Shown here piece by piece: positions 27,933 to 37,751 of a stretch of DNA of 64,000 nucleotides. The position numbers were made by a program, and so were the translations under genes. Each line of letters opens with the position of its first letter. Position 1 is the first letter of the stretch. The notes beneath the pieces were generated by a model. It was given only the letters and a program-made list of their open reading frames with translations, was not told the DNA's origin and ran no database searches. The DNA lies in NCBI RefSeq assembly GCF_900156625.1, contig NZ_FTOB01000001.1, positions 1 to 64,000 of the forward strand, in the 5' to 3' direction. Source of the stretch: Zobellia uliginosa. GTDB lineage: Bacteria; Bacteroidota; Bacteroidia; Flavobacteriales; Flavobacteriaceae.

Positions 27933-29498
27933 TTAAGAAAAATACACGTACATGCCCACGACAATGGAACATATTACAAAGCCAACGGGCTTGGCAAATT
28001 TCCATGGGGTTATATCCACTTGCTCCGTATACACCTGAACATACGCACTCTCTCTTGGCCAAAACTTGCCGATAACGAACATCAATAGCACCACCAAAAC
28101 GAACAAAATGCCCATAACATGTAGGAAGCTAATGTCTGGTTTAACGATATAAAGCGTGACCAAATAGGTCACCACGGCGAAAACAATACCGATGTTCGCT
28201 GCGATACCCGGAACTTTTTTGGTAAGGTAACCCACTAGGATAATGGCCAAGATCGGCACACTGTACGATCCGTTCAATTCTTGGAGGTAATTGAATATGC
28301 CCCCTTCGACACCGAACAACAAGGGTGCGATGACCATGGATATAATGGCAAGGAACATCCCGAAGATCTTACCTGCCTTTACCACCTGTTTCTCGGTAGC
28401 ATCCCTATTGATATATTCTTTGTAAAAGTCAAGTCCGAACAAGGTAACCGAACTATTGAGCGCACTGTTGAAAGAACTAAGTATAGCTCCAAAAAGAACA
28501 GCTGCAAAAAAGCCGATAAAAGCGGTTGGCAACACCTTTTTAACCACCATGGGATAGGCTTGGTCCGCATTGGTCAATTCACCATTAAAAATTTGAAAAG
28601 CAATAATACCCGGCAATACTACAATGAAAGGACCTAAAATTTTCACGAATGCGGCAAGGCTTAAGCCTATTTGCCCCTCACGTAAGTTCTTGGCACCAAG
28701 TGCTCTTTGAATAATTGCCTGGTTGGTTCCCCAATAATAAAAGTTTACAATGACCATACCTGTGAAAAGCGTCCAGAAAGGCACCGAAGAATCAGGTCCC
28801 CCCAAGATATCGAACTTTTCAGGGAAATTGGTCGTCAACACGTTCATACCGGTAGTCAGGCTTCCATCACCCACGTACAACAATCCGAATATAGGGATGA
28901 GCGAACCACCGATGATCAAACCAATGGCATTAATGGAATCGGACACTGCAACCGCTTTCAGTCCCCCGAAAATGGCATAGATACTTCCGATGATGCCGAT
29001 GCCCCAAACGGTGACCCATAGGGCCCCCTCTTCTCCCAAGCCCATAGCTTCAGGCAAGTCGAACATTGTATTGATGGCCAAGGCACCTGAATAGAGTACG
29101 GTAGGCAGCATGGAAATGGCATATCCTCCTAAAAAGAGAAGGGATACCAAGGTCTTTGTCGATTTTCCATATCGCTTTTCAAGGAATTGGGGAATCGTGG
29201 CAATACCTCCCTTTAAGTATCTGGGCAACAATACCAAGGCCGTAAACACCATAGCTATGGCCGCCAAGACTTCATAGGCCATGATAAGGATACCTTCACT
29301 ATAGGCGATACCGTTCATACCTACGATCTGCTCGGTCGATAGATTGGTCAAGAGCAATGAGCCGGCAATAACCGGTCCGGTAAGGCTACGGCCTCCCAGA
29401 AAATAACCATCGGAAGAGGTTTCGTCGGTTTTTCGGGTGGCCAAATACGCTATGATGGCCACGAGAAGCGTAAAGCCGATAAATGATGCAATTCCCAT
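27933..29498 (-). CDS. Sodium/solute symporter, probably for L-arabinose
   Basis: This 521-residue membrane protein of the SSS (SGLT/PutP) family has about 13-14 transmembrane helices. Family features include LLLTNLSTEQIVGMNG near the N-terminus, YAIFGGLKAVAVSDSINAIG, and GFFAAVLFGAILSSFNSALN in the sodium-site region. It lies inside the arabinose operon between araD and araA. By context it imports L-arabinose with sodium, as expected for a marine bacterium. Other sugars are possible. Confidence 0.9.
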   Translation of the reverse strand: MGIASFIGFTLLVAIIAYLATRKTDETSSDGYFLGGRSLTGPVIAGSLLLTNLSTEQIVGMNGIAYSEGILIMAYEVLAAIAMVFTALVLLPRYLKGGIATIPQFLEKRYGKSTKTLVSLLFLGGYAISMLPTVLYSGALAINTMFDLPEAMGLGEEGALWVTVWGIGIIGSIYAIFGGLKAVAVSDSINAIGLIIGGSLIPIFGLLYVGDGSLTTGMNVLTTNFPEKFDILGGPDSSVPFWTLFTGMVIVNFYYWGTNQAIIQRALGAKNLREGQIGLSLAAFVKILGPFIVVLPGIIAFQIFNGELTNADQAYPMVVKKVLPTAFIGFFAAVLFGAILSSFNSALNSSVTLFGLDFYKEYINRDATEKQVVKAGKIFGMFLAIISMVIAPLLFGVEGGIFNYLQELNGSYSVPILAIILVGYLTKKVPGIAANIGIVFAVVTYLVTLYIVKPDISFLHVMGILFVLVVLLMFVIGKFWPRESAYVQVYTEQVDITPWKFAKPVGFVICSIVVGMYVYFS

Positions 29499-29525
29499 AT
29501 ATATTCAATATTTGTTAGTTAAAAA

Positions 29526-30230
29526 TTAACAGCCTTGGCCGTAATAGGCATCCTTACCGTGTTTACGCTCAAAATGCTTCTTTTTCAAGGCCTCCTTCAA
29601 AGGGGCAGCGTTCGGGTTTATCTGCAAGGTCAAATGGGCCATCTTGGCCACTTCTTCACATACGGCACTATTATAAACCGCCTTGGCCGCAGTCGCACCC
29701 CAAGTAAACGGGGCATGACTCCCTACCAGTACCATCCCGATCTCGTTATAGTCGAGGCCTCTTTCCTTTAGGCAATCGATAATCTGATAGCCCGTCATAT
29801 GTTCATAATCGCCCGCAATATACTCGTCTTTCATGGGTGGCGCACAAGGAATATTGGAAATTAAATGGTCGGCATGGGTCGTCCCAAAAATAGGAATATC
29901 ACGCAGGGCCTGTGCCCAAGCGGTCCCATAAGTGGAATGTGTATGAACCACCCCCCCGATCTTATCCCATTCCTTGTAAAGAACGGCGTGGGTCTTGGTA
30001 TCGGAGGAAGGTCGCATTTTACCCTCCACGATCTTGGCGTCAAAATCGCAAATGACCATATCCTCGACCTTTAGTTCGGCGTAGGGTACACCACTAGGCT
30101 TTATGGCGAACACGCCCTTATCCCTATCAACGGCACTCGCATTGCCAAAGGTAAACAGTACCAGCCCCAATTCGGGCAATTGCATATTGGCCGCATAGGC
30201 CTCTTCTTTTAACGATGAATACTTACCCAT
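29526..30230 (-). CDS. araD: L-ribulose-5-phosphate 4-epimerase
   Basis: This 234-residue class II aldolase-fold enzyme (E. coli AraD: 231) converts L-ribulose 5-phosphate to D-xylulose 5-phosphate for the pentose phosphate pathway. The zinc ligands are visible as His96 and His98 (VVHTHSTYGTAWAQ) and His172 (GSHAPFTWG), with Asp77 in SSDTKTH. Its start overlaps the end of araB by 8 bp. Confidence 0.97.
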   Translation of the reverse strand: MGKYSSLKEEAYAANMQLPELGLVLFTFGNASAVDRDKGVFAIKPSGVPYAELKVEDMVICDFDAKIVEGKMRPSSDTKTHAVLYKEWDKIGGVVHTHSTYGTAWAQALRDIPIFGTTHADHLISNIPCAPPMKDEYIAGDYEHMTGYQIIDCLKERGLDYNEIGMVLVGSHAPFTWGATAAKAVYNSAVCEEVAKMAHLTLQINPNAAPLKEALKKKHFERKHGKDAYYGQGC

Positions 30231-31917
30231 TGTTCTTGATTTGGTTCATGATATGTTTTTCCATGGTATCGCATAGCCGACCGTATCTTTCATACACCTC
30301 GGCATAAGCCCCCACATTGGCCTGGTTCGGTTCGTAAACGACCTCAAAGGCACTTCCCATACGCTCCATGGCTTCGGGAACATTGCCATAGACCTCGGCC
30401 GCTACGGCACCGAAGATTGCGGCCCCCAAGGCACAGGCCTGCTCTGAAGCGACCACTTTGATGGGCATGTTAAGCACGTCGGCCATCATTTGCATAATAA
30501 AGGGGGATTTTTTGGCCACCCCGCCCAAGGCGATAACCCCTTTAATGGGGATACCTTCCGAGAGAAAGCGGTCTACTATCTTTTTGGCCCCGAAACACGA
30601 AGCCTCGACCAATGCCCGAAATATTTTTGGCGAGGTACTGCCCAGGTTGATCCCGGCAATGACCCCTTTTAAGTTCTGATTGGCATCAGGCGTCCTTCTT
30701 CCGTTCATCCAATCCAATGCCAATTCACCCGATGCACCTATGGGCTCCTTGCTTGCGGCATTGCTCAACTCAGGAATGAGGTTGCCAAGGGCCTCTTCTA
30801 TCAATTTTCTTTTGGTAGCCTCGTCGATCAAGCCAGACTTTGAGATCAATTCCTCAATGGGCCATGCCAATACCCTTTGGTACCACGCATAGATATCACC
30901 GAAAGCCGATTGCCCCGCTTCAAGCCCTAACATTTGGGGGATTACGGAACCATCTACCTGTCCGCATATTCCCTTGACCAATTTTTCCTCACCTTCTACG
31001 GGTGCTACCAAGACATCACAAGTGGAAGTCCCCATAATCTTGGTCAAATAGTAAGGTTCGATCTTCGCCCCTACCGCCCCCATATGGGCATCGAAGGCCC
31101 CTACGGAAACCGTAAGGTTTTCGGAAAGCCCTAATCGTTCGGCCCATGCAGCGCTCAAGTTACCGACCGAAACATCGGAAGTGTAGGTTTTATCGAACAG
31201 ACGCTCCCTAAGTCCATCTAAAAGCGGATCAAGGGCCACAAAAAACTCGTTGGGCGGCAATCCGTTATAACTTTCATGCCAAAGGGCCTTATGCCCTGCA
31301 GCGCATCTACTGCGTTTCATTTGTCGCACATCTTCGCCTCCGGTCAACAGAAATGGTACCCAGTCACAATGCTCCACCCAAGAATAGGCGGCCTTGTGTA
31401 CCGCGGCATCGGCTCTAGACACATGTAATATCTTGCTCCAGAACCATTCGGAGGAATAGATGCCGCCTTCATATTGTGAATAATCGACATCCCATTTTGT
31501 GCACAGTTCGTTGATTTCCTGCGCTTCCTGAATGCCCGTATGGTCTTTCCACAGTACGAACATGGCATTGGGATTCTCTTGAAAGCCTTCCAAAAGGGCC
31601 AAGGGAGTTCCGGTGGCATCGACCGCTACAGGTGTACTTCCCGTAGTATCAACGCCTATACTGACTATCTGTGCGGCAATCTCCGGGCCTACTTGGGCCA
31701 CCACGGACCTGACTGTAGCTTCTATACCCTCGATATAATCCAGGGGATGCTGGCGGAAACGGTTTTCGGAAGGACTACAGTATTGGCCCTCCTTCCATCG
31801 CTTATAGTAATGTACGGCAGTAGCAAGCTCTTCGCCCGTTTGCGTATTGACCAATAGGGCCCGGACCGAATCCGAACCAAAATCTAAGCCGAGGCTATAG
31901 GTGGTTGATGACTTCAT
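30223..31917 (-). CDS. araB: Ribulokinase
   Basis: This 564-residue FGGY-family kinase phosphorylates L-ribulose. The N-terminal ATPase fold begins SLGLDFGSDSVRALLV. Asp in GAFDAHMGAVGAK is the likely catalytic base, and ALGGVAKKSPFIMQMMADVL is the C-terminal FGGY signature. The length is typical of AraB. It is the first gene of the operon, with a promoter and palindromic operator about 60-90 bp upstream. Confidence 0.97.
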   Translation of the reverse strand: MKSSTTYSLGLDFGSDSVRALLVNTQTGEELATAVHYYKRWKEGQYCSPSENRFRQHPLDYIEGIEATVRSVVAQVGPEIAAQIVSIGVDTTGSTPVAVDATGTPLALLEGFQENPNAMFVLWKDHTGIQEAQEINELCTKWDVDYSQYEGGIYSSEWFWSKILHVSRADAAVHKAAYSWVEHCDWVPFLLTGGEDVRQMKRSRCAAGHKALWHESYNGLPPNEFFVALDPLLDGLRERLFDKTYTSDVSVGNLSAAWAERLGLSENLTVSVGAFDAHMGAVGAKIEPYYLTKIMGTSTCDVLVAPVEGEEKLVKGICGQVDGSVIPQMLGLEAGQSAFGDIYAWYQRVLAWPIEELISKSGLIDEATKRKLIEEALGNLIPELSNAASKEPIGASGELALDWMNGRRTPDANQNLKGVIAGINLGSTSPKIFRALVEASCFGAKKIVDRFLSEGIPIKGVIALGGVAKKSPFIMQMMADVLNMPIKVVASEQACALGAAIFGAVAAEVYGNVPEAMERMGSAFEVVYEPNQANVGAYAEVYERYGRLCDTMEKHIMNQIKNNG

Positions 31918-31973
31918 TCATATTATCTTTAAAATTTAGGCAGACCAAGTAAAAACCACCCTTGAAAAAGAGA

Positions 31974-32011
31974 CTAATATAGAACTTTTTACAAGTGTTT
32001 CAAAAACACTT
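31974..32011 (-). promoter_or_regulatory. araB promoter with overlapping palindromic operator
   Basis: On the minus strand, TTTG (32001-32004) is followed after 19 bp by TATATTAG (31974-31981), a Bacteroidota promoter with one mismatch in the -7 box. A perfect palindrome, AAGTGTTT-N3-AAACACTT (31993-32011), covers the -33 element. A protein bound there would block RNA polymerase, so this is a good candidate for the AraR operator. The lack of a T run argues against a terminator for araR. Confidence 0.72.
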
Positions 32012-32016
32012 ATTAC

Positions 32017-32694
32017 CTAAATTGTAAAGTTTTTTGATTTAGCGTATTTTTTTTCGTCAAAACGGTATAGAAATGCCCCTTTTTTTGACTCCGACATATC
32101 CTTTTCGTTGAGTTTTACGAGAAAATCCATTGTCGCCAGTTTTTTCCGGAAGTTGCGCTTGTCCATTTCCTCCTGAAAAATACCTTCGTACAACTTTTGC
32201 AACTGGGGCAGGGTGAACTTCTCCGGAAGCAGATTGAACACAATAGGAAAGGTTCGCACCCGTCTTTGAAGCCGTCGAATGGCCGACTCTACCATTTCCT
32301 TATGATCAAAAATAAGATCGGGGAGTTCATCTATGGGAAACCATTTGGCCCGATACTCCTCTATCAGTTCTTTATTGTATTTCTCCTTTAAGATCAATGC
32401 ACTGTAGGTAGTCGACACCACGCGCTCATAGGGATCACGTTTGGCCTTCCCGAAGGTCCTTACCTGTTCCATATAGACATCCTCAAGACCGGACAAGTCT
32501 TTTAAGATTCGATTGGCCGCATCGTCTAAATCTTCGTGATTGCCCACAAAACCACCCATAAGGGACCATCTATCCTTTTCGGGCTCAAATCCCCTGTGCA
32601 CCAATAGCACCTCCAATCTATTATCATTAAAACCGAATATGATACAATCTACGGCCAGCGTTATTTGCTGTATATCTTTATATGTTCTGTCCAT
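32017..32694 (-). CDS. araR: NUDIX-family arabinose regulator AraR
   Basis: This 225-residue protein has an N-terminal NUDIX fold (about 8-145) and a C-terminal winged helix (about 150-225, with PEKFTLPQLQKLYEGIFQ). This is the NrtR/AraR architecture of Bacteroidota. The Nudix box is degenerate: it starts GFVGNHEDLDDAANR, but the catalytic glutamates of REUxEE are replaced (RILKDL). The domain therefore probably binds ligand rather than hydrolysing it. It is most likely a repressor relieved by L-arabinose and acting on the palindrome before araB. Confidence 0.88.
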   Translation of the reverse strand: MDRTYKDIQQITLAVDCIIFGFNDNRLEVLLVHRGFEPEKDRWSLMGGFVGNHEDLDDAANRILKDLSGLEDVYMEQVRTFGKAKRDPYERVVSTTYSALILKEKYNKELIEEYRAKWFPIDELPDLIFDHKEMVESAIRRLQRRVRTFPIVFNLLPEKFTLPQLQKLYEGIFQEEMDKRNFRKKLATMDFLVKLNEKDMSESKKGAFLYRFDEKKYAKSKNFTI

Positions 32695-33088
32695 TTTAAA
32701 CTTAAATAATAGTTAACGCTTCCTTCAAAAATACATAAACAAATCGGGTATAAGTGTATCTCTAACGTTTTCAAATCTATCTTACACGGACTTTCATCGA
32801 TTAGCTCCTGCCCTACATACCGTAACAAAGAAGGCGCAATGTCACTTTTCAATTTACCCCCACCTTTTCACCAACAGTTTCGGTGCATTTCACGCTCATT
32901 AAAATCATGACCATACTGGACGGATTTTTCGGAAAAACGCCTTCGAAATAGAATCCGCCCATAAATTTTCGATATTAGGTCTCTTTTTATCCACCAAACA
33001 CGGAAAACCCATTTTACCAACCTGTTTTATTGGGGTATCTTGCACACCCTAAACCATTTCCATATTTCTTTCAATCAAACCTAACCAT
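32695..33088. other. Divergent region between araR and the EPS plus block
   Basis: No gene is visible in these 394 bases. A weak -7-like TATCTTG lies at about 33036-33042 ahead of the epimerase gene. I see no palindrome matching the araB operator, so autoregulation of araR is not supported here. Confidence 0.45.
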
Positions 33089-34087
33089 ATGATTACGGAG
33101 AAAAAGAAAATTCTCATTACCGGTGTAGCTGGTTTTTTAGGCTCTAACTTTTTAGTAAAATGTTTGAGCCAAGGCCATGAAGTTGTAGGTATCGATAATT
33201 TATCGATGGGTACACTCGACAATATTGAAAAAAGCCTTGACCATCAAAACTTCCATTTTATAAAGGGTGATGTACTAGACAAAACCTTAATTGACAATTT
33301 AGACGACGACTTTGATGTTATCGTCCATTTGGCCGCTTTTAAAATACCACGATACGGCAATGCGGTCGATACTTTAAAGATCAACACCAAGGGTAGCGAA
33401 AACATGCTCGAACTGGCCAGAAAACTAAAATGTAAATTTGTTTTAGCCTCAACTTCAGACGTATACGGCATGAGTCCGGATATCCCGTTCAAGGAAGACG
33501 GCAACTGTCTTATAGGTGACTCAAAAGTACCGCGATGGGCCTATGCTGTTTCAAAGCTTTTTGACGAACATTTAGCCTTGGCCTATATGGAAGATTATGA
33601 CTTTCCGGTCGTTATCTTGCGATTTTTCGGTTCTTACGGTCCAAACCAAAACCTTTCTTGGTGGGGTGGTCCGCAATCGGTCTTCATTGACTGTATATTG
33701 AACAATAAGGAAATCCCTATACATGGGGACGGAATGCAGACTAGAACCTTTACCTTCGTTGACGACACCGTAGCGGGAATTTATGCCGCTACCATGAAAC
33801 CGGAGGCCAACGGTGAAATCTTCAACATTGGGGCCAATCAGGAAATCACCATTATTGAACTGGCCAATATGCTAAAGCGCATATCGGACGAGCCTACCAC
33901 ATCTAAAATCAAATTGATTCCATATAACGAAATATCGGCAGGCCGTAAATACCAAGATGTTATGCGTCGCGTGCCCGACACTAGAAAAGCCGAAAAAATA
34001 TTGGGCATCAAGGCACAGACTTCTTTAGAGGAGGGCCTACGAATTACATTTGATTGGCAGAAAAACGTTTCTTTACAAAAAGTATAA
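33089..34087 (+). CDS. NAD-dependent sugar epimerase/dehydratase (extended SDR)
   Basis: This 332-residue extended short-chain dehydrogenase has Rossmann motif GVAGFLGSNF (near residue 12), the catalytic YxxxK in WAYAVSKLFDE and the serine motif LASTSDVYG. It resembles UDP-glucose/UDP-glucuronate 4-epimerases and related nucleotide-sugar enzymes and probably makes a sugar precursor for the polymer of this cluster. It is the first gene of the plus-strand block. The substrate cannot be fixed by eye. Confidence 0.85.
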   Translation: MITEKKKILITGVAGFLGSNFLVKCLSQGHEVVGIDNLSMGTLDNIEKSLDHQNFHFIKGDVLDKTLIDNLDDDFDVIVHLAAFKIPRYGNAVDTLKINTKGSENMLELARKLKCKFVLASTSDVYGMSPDIPFKEDGNCLIGDSKVPRWAYAVSKLFDEHLALAYMEDYDFPVVILRFFGSYGPNQNLSWWGGPQSVFIDCILNNKEIPIHGDGMQTRTFTFVDDTVAGIYAATMKPEANGEIFNIGANQEITIIELANMLKRISDEPTTSKIKLIPYNEISAGRKYQDVMRRVPDTRKAEKILGIKAQTSLEEGLRITFDWQKNVSLQKV

Positions 34088-34092
34088 TTTTT

Positions 34093-35427
34093 ATGAAAAT
34101 AGCTATAGTAGGAGGAGGTTTTATGGGCCTTGTTTTAGCCCATAAGATTTCAACCACCACTAATGCCACCGTTAAAGTAATAGAGCGCGACTCTTTACCT
34201 GGCGGCCTCTCTACATATCACAACTATGGTGATTTCACTTGGGATAAGTTTTACCACGCCATTACACCTACAGATACCGATTTAATCGACTTCCTTACAG
34301 AAATAGGGCTAGAGAAACAAATACAATGGCGACGGTCGCTTACGGGGTTCTACGAGAACAAAAAATTCCACTCCGTAAGTAGCTCCCTTGAATTTTTGTT
34401 ATTTCCGCTTCTTGGCCCAATTGATAAAATGAGGTTAGGTTACACCATATTAAAAGGTTCCAGAACCGACGATTGGAAATCACTTGAAAAAATCCATGTA
34501 ACCGATTGGCTTATTAAACTTGGTGGCAAAAAGACCTATGACAAATTCTGGGCCCCTATGTTGCACGCTAAATTAGGAGAAAATCACAAAAAGGTTTCGG
34601 CTGTCTTTATCTGGACTTACATCAAGAGATTGTTCAAGGCTCGTAGCTCTGCTTCTAAAAAAGAGCATATGGCCTACGTTAATGGTGGATACAAGACCAT
34701 TTTTGACCGTCTCGAAGAAAATCTAAAACAGAAAGGTTCAGATTTGCTTTTAGACAGCAAAGTGGAAAATATATCCCCCGATCCTAACGGAGGAATGAAC
34801 ATTAGCTACAATGGCACTACCGAACATTTTGACAAGGTAGTATTTACCTCCCCGTTAAACGTAATGGAAAAGGTCACCGCTCCTGAACTCTATAACATCT
34901 CGAAGAGTACCAAACCTATAGATTACCTCGGCGTGGTCTGCCTTATTCTGGTCACAAAAAAACCGATCACCCCGTTTTACGTGCTAAATATAGGAGACAA
35001 TGACACCCCGTTCACAGGAGTAATCGGCATGAGTTCCCTTGTAGATTTAGAGGAAACCGCTAACCAACACATTACGTATTTTCCAAAATATGTTGGTCAA
35101 GACAATGAGCTTTGGTCAAAATCGGATGAAGAAATTACAGCAGACTTTCTAAAGGGCGTTAAATACCTTTACCCAGAATTTGATGAGGCCGATATGATTT
35201 CATCTCACGTACACCGAGCATTTAAGGTGCAACCTATGCAGGTACTAAATTACTCTGAAATCGTTCCAAAAGTGAACACACCCCATCCCGATTTTTATGT
35301 TCTTAACACTTCGCAATTTGTGAGCGAGTCGGTAAACAACAATTCGGTAGTTACACATGTAGAAAAATTCATGAAGAGTTTCAAAAGCGATATAGAATCA
35401 TATCCTGAAAAAAGCATAGCCCAATAA
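34093..35427 (+). CDS. FAD/NAD(P)-dependent amine-oxidase-like oxidoreductase
   Basis: I start the protein at 34093 (MKIAIVGGGFMG), because the dinucleotide-binding beta strand begins there. A longer frame would overlap the epimerase gene. The 444-residue product has the FAD-binding motif IVGGGFMGLVLAH and a flavin amine-oxidase/protoporphyrinogen-oxidase-like body. Proteins of this type in polysaccharide clusters may oxidise or reduce a lipid-linked sugar, but the reaction is unknown. It follows the epimerase by 5 bp and precedes the deacetylase by 1 bp. Confidence 0.8.
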   Translation: MKIAIVGGGFMGLVLAHKISTTTNATVKVIERDSLPGGLSTYHNYGDFTWDKFYHAITPTDTDLIDFLTEIGLEKQIQWRRSLTGFYENKKFHSVSSSLEFLLFPLLGPIDKMRLGYTILKGSRTDDWKSLEKIHVTDWLIKLGGKKTYDKFWAPMLHAKLGENHKKVSAVFIWTYIKRLFKARSSASKKEHMAYVNGGYKTIFDRLEENLKQKGSDLLLDSKVENISPDPNGGMNISYNGTTEHFDKVVFTSPLNVMEKVTAPELYNISKSTKPIDYLGVVCLILVTKKPITPFYVLNIGDNDTPFTGVIGMSSLVDLEETANQHITYFPKYVGQDNELWSKSDEEITADFLKGVKYLYPEFDEADMISSHVHRAFKVQPMQVLNYSEIVPKVNTPHPDFYVLNTSQFVSESVNNNSVVTHVEKFMKSFKSDIESYPEKSIAQ

Positions 35428-35428
35428 T

Positions 35429-36397
35429 ATGAGTAAACCCTATTTGAGTCTTTCACTGGACATGGACAACCAATGGTCTTACATGAAGATTCATGGTGAA
35501 GAGGGCTGGGAAAGCTACCCTTCTTACCTCGATATTTTTGTGCCCCATGTTCTGAAAGTTTTGGATGAGCTAAACTTGAAAATCACTTTTTTTATCGTTG
35601 GTCAAGATGCGGCTTTTGATAAAAACCACAAATATCTACGGGATATTGCAGAGGCCGGTCATGACATAGGAAACCACTCTTTTGTACATGAAACATGGCT
35701 TCACCTCTACTCTAGAGAAGAAATGACGGCTGAAATAGACAAGGCGCATAATATCATCGAAAAGGTTACCGGAAAATCCCCCACAGGCTTCAGGGGGCCA
35801 GGGTTTAGTTGGAGTCCTACCTTGCTCGAAGTACTTGCCGACAAAGGATACGTTTATGACGCCTCAACCCTGCCGACCGTCATCGGGCCCTTGGCCCGGC
35901 TGTACTATTTTAGCACCAGTAATCTTTCAAAAGAAGAGAAGGAAGATCGAAAGGAAATCTTTGGAAAATTCTCGGATGGATTCAAAAAGTTAAAACCCTA
36001 CCTGTGGAAAACTAAAAAAGATCAGCAGCTATTGGAAATACCGGTGACGACCATGCCGGTATTTCGGATACCTTTTCACCTTAGCTATCTTCTTTACATT
36101 AGCAACATCTCTAGCCATTTGATGATCCTGTACCTAAACATAGCCATTTTCTTATGTAAAATTACCAAGACCCAACCTAGTTTTTTGTTACATCCACTCG
36201 ATTTGATCGGAGGGGACCAGATTACCAGTTTGGCCTTTTTCCCCGGAATGAATATTTCCAGTGACAGAAAAGTGCTCATTTTCAAAAAAGTGATGAAAAA
36301 ACTTGGGAAGCATTTTACTTTGACCGACATGAACGGCCATGTAGAGAGTATACTTGCCAAGGGTAATCTAAAAAATGTGACCGTACCTAAAAACTGA
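35429..36397 (+). CDS. NodB-type polysaccharide deacetylase
   Basis: This 322-residue protein has NodB features: Asp11 and Asp13 (LSLDMDN), the metal-binding His83-x3-His87 (GNHSFVHETW), RGPGFSW as motif 3 and LLHPLD near the end. It has no signal peptide, which suggests cytosolic action on a lipid-linked sugar rather than on the finished polymer. It lies directly after the FAD oxidoreductase gene. It would remove an N- or O-acetyl group. Confidence 0.85.
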   Translation: MSKPYLSLSLDMDNQWSYMKIHGEEGWESYPSYLDIFVPHVLKVLDELNLKITFFIVGQDAAFDKNHKYLRDIAEAGHDIGNHSFVHETWLHLYSREEMTAEIDKAHNIIEKVTGKSPTGFRGPGFSWSPTLLEVLADKGYVYDASTLPTVIGPLARLYYFSTSNLSKEEKEDRKEIFGKFSDGFKKLKPYLWKTKKDQQLLEIPVTTMPVFRIPFHLSYLLYISNISSHLMILYLNIAIFLCKITKTQPSFLLHPLDLIGGDQITSLAFFPGMNISSDRKVLIFKKVMKKLGKHFTLTDMNGHVESILAKGNLKNVTVPKN

Positions 36398-36674
36398 TTC
36401 CAGAAAACAAAAACACCACATAAAGCGACTATTTTTATTACGTTAATTACCATACTCCGGCAGATTGGTCGATACTAGTGCCCGCTTTAACGCCCTTCAT
36501 GCCGAGATAGTCTTTAATTTTAATAATTTTGAAGTAGTTGACACTAGTTTTGTGTTTCGAAAAACCTATTTACCAGGGTACAATTTGTCGTTTAGCCGTT
36601 TAAACCGTACGGCCAACACAAGATTACCTACAGCACCGTGCAACCGAAACGCTTATCAAAACCAAACGACCTAA
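36398..36674. other. Intergenic stretch before the GT2 gene
   Basis: These 277 bases hold no convincing gene. Two exact TAnnTTTG boxes occur at 36524-36531 (TAATTTTG) and 36545-36552 (TAGTTTTG), without a well-spaced TTTG. An internal promoter for the GT2 and ArnT-like genes is possible. Confidence 0.35.
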
Positions 36675-37739
36675 ATGACACAGACAATCAGCAAGAACGG
36701 TAAAGAAAAGCCCCTTGTTTCTATTATCTTGCCCGCATTTAATGAAGAAGCCATACTAGAAAAAAACGTATCGCTTTTATACGATTATTTGCAAACACTT
36801 GATAATTCATACCTGTGGGAAGTTCTAATCATAAATGATGGAAGCACGGACAAAACCAAGGCCATAGCCGATTCATTGGCCGAATCGATAAGCAATTTAA
36901 GGGCCTATCACCACATTGTGAATAGAAACCTAGGCACGGCTTTAAGAACAGGGTTTCAACACAGTAAGGGCGATTATGTTATAGTATTGGATATCGACCT
37001 CAGCTATTCCCCAGACCATATTGGAAAGCTCTTGTCTGAGATAGAGACTACCCAAGCGGATATGGTAATCGCATCTCCTTATATGAAAGGCGGCAAAAAC
37101 ACCGATGTACCCTTATTAAGACTTTTGCTCAGCAAAACGGTAAACTTTATGATGCGCAAAGCATCACGACTGAATATATACACCTTTACCGGTATGGTAA
37201 GAGCATATCAGGGGAATTTTATACGGTCTTTAAATACCAAATCGAGCACCTTCGACATTAACTCCGAAATTATCCTTAAGGCCTATATCTTACGGGCACG
37301 TGTGGTTGAAATACCCGCCCACCTCGATTGGTCGGAACAAAAAAAAATGGGCAAGGTACGTACATCGAGTCTGCGTATTGTCATGGGCATATTCAATGGA
37401 TTGGCCAATAGCTTTATGTTCAGGCCGTACATGTTTTTTTGGGTTTTGGGATTGACGATTTTTATATTATCGCTATATATTATCATCTGGATTTTCATCA
37501 ACACCTATAATGTATACCCTATGACGGCCGAAATGGCACAAGGTTTTGAAAATCGTTTTTCCCTGGCAGTATCGGAAGTCTTTAGACAACGGCCTTACTC
37601 ATTCATCGTTGGAGGTACTACCATGATCATTTCCATACAATTATTAGGACTTGGCTTTATATCGTTGCAAAAGAAAAGGTATTTTGATGAGCTATTTCAT
37701 TTAAATTCGGCCATTCTAAGAAAAACTAAAGGAAACTAG
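36675..37739 (+). CDS. GT2 polyprenyl-phosphate glycosyltransferase (DPM1-like)
   Basis: This 354-residue protein has a GT-A domain (VSIILPAFNEEAILEKN, LIINDGSTDKT and the DxD motif in VLDIDLSYSP). Two or more C-terminal membrane helices follow (about 255-285 and 310-335). This matches enzymes that load a sugar onto a polyprenyl phosphate. The next gene encodes a membrane transferase of the kind that uses such a donor, so the two probably work as a pair. Confidence 0.87.
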   Translation: MTQTISKNGKEKPLVSIILPAFNEEAILEKNVSLLYDYLQTLDNSYLWEVLIINDGSTDKTKAIADSLAESISNLRAYHHIVNRNLGTALRTGFQHSKGDYVIVLDIDLSYSPDHIGKLLSEIETTQADMVIASPYMKGGKNTDVPLLRLLLSKTVNFMMRKASRLNIYTFTGMVRAYQGNFIRSLNTKSSTFDINSEIILKAYILRARVVEIPAHLDWSEQKKMGKVRTSSLRIVMGIFNGLANSFMFRPYMFFWVLGLTIFILSLYIIIWIFINTYNVYPMTAEMAQGFENRFSLAVSEVFRQRPYSFIVGGTTMIISIQLLGLGFISLQKKRYFDELFHLNSAILRKTKGN

Positions 37740-37751
37740 AGTTTTGTTCAT

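Noticed and set aside
31993-32011. Palindrome as the araR terminator
   Set aside because: There is no T run after it on the minus strand, and it overlaps the -33 of the araB promoter, which fits an operator better.
34054-34092. Longer start for the FAD oxidoreductase
   Set aside because: The dinucleotide-binding strand begins at the ATG at 34093. The extension overlaps the epimerase gene and adds residues with no family match.
36465-36674. 69-codon frame just before the GT2 gene
   Set aside because: The composition is unconvincing, there is no recognisable domain, and the stretch carries promoter-like boxes.
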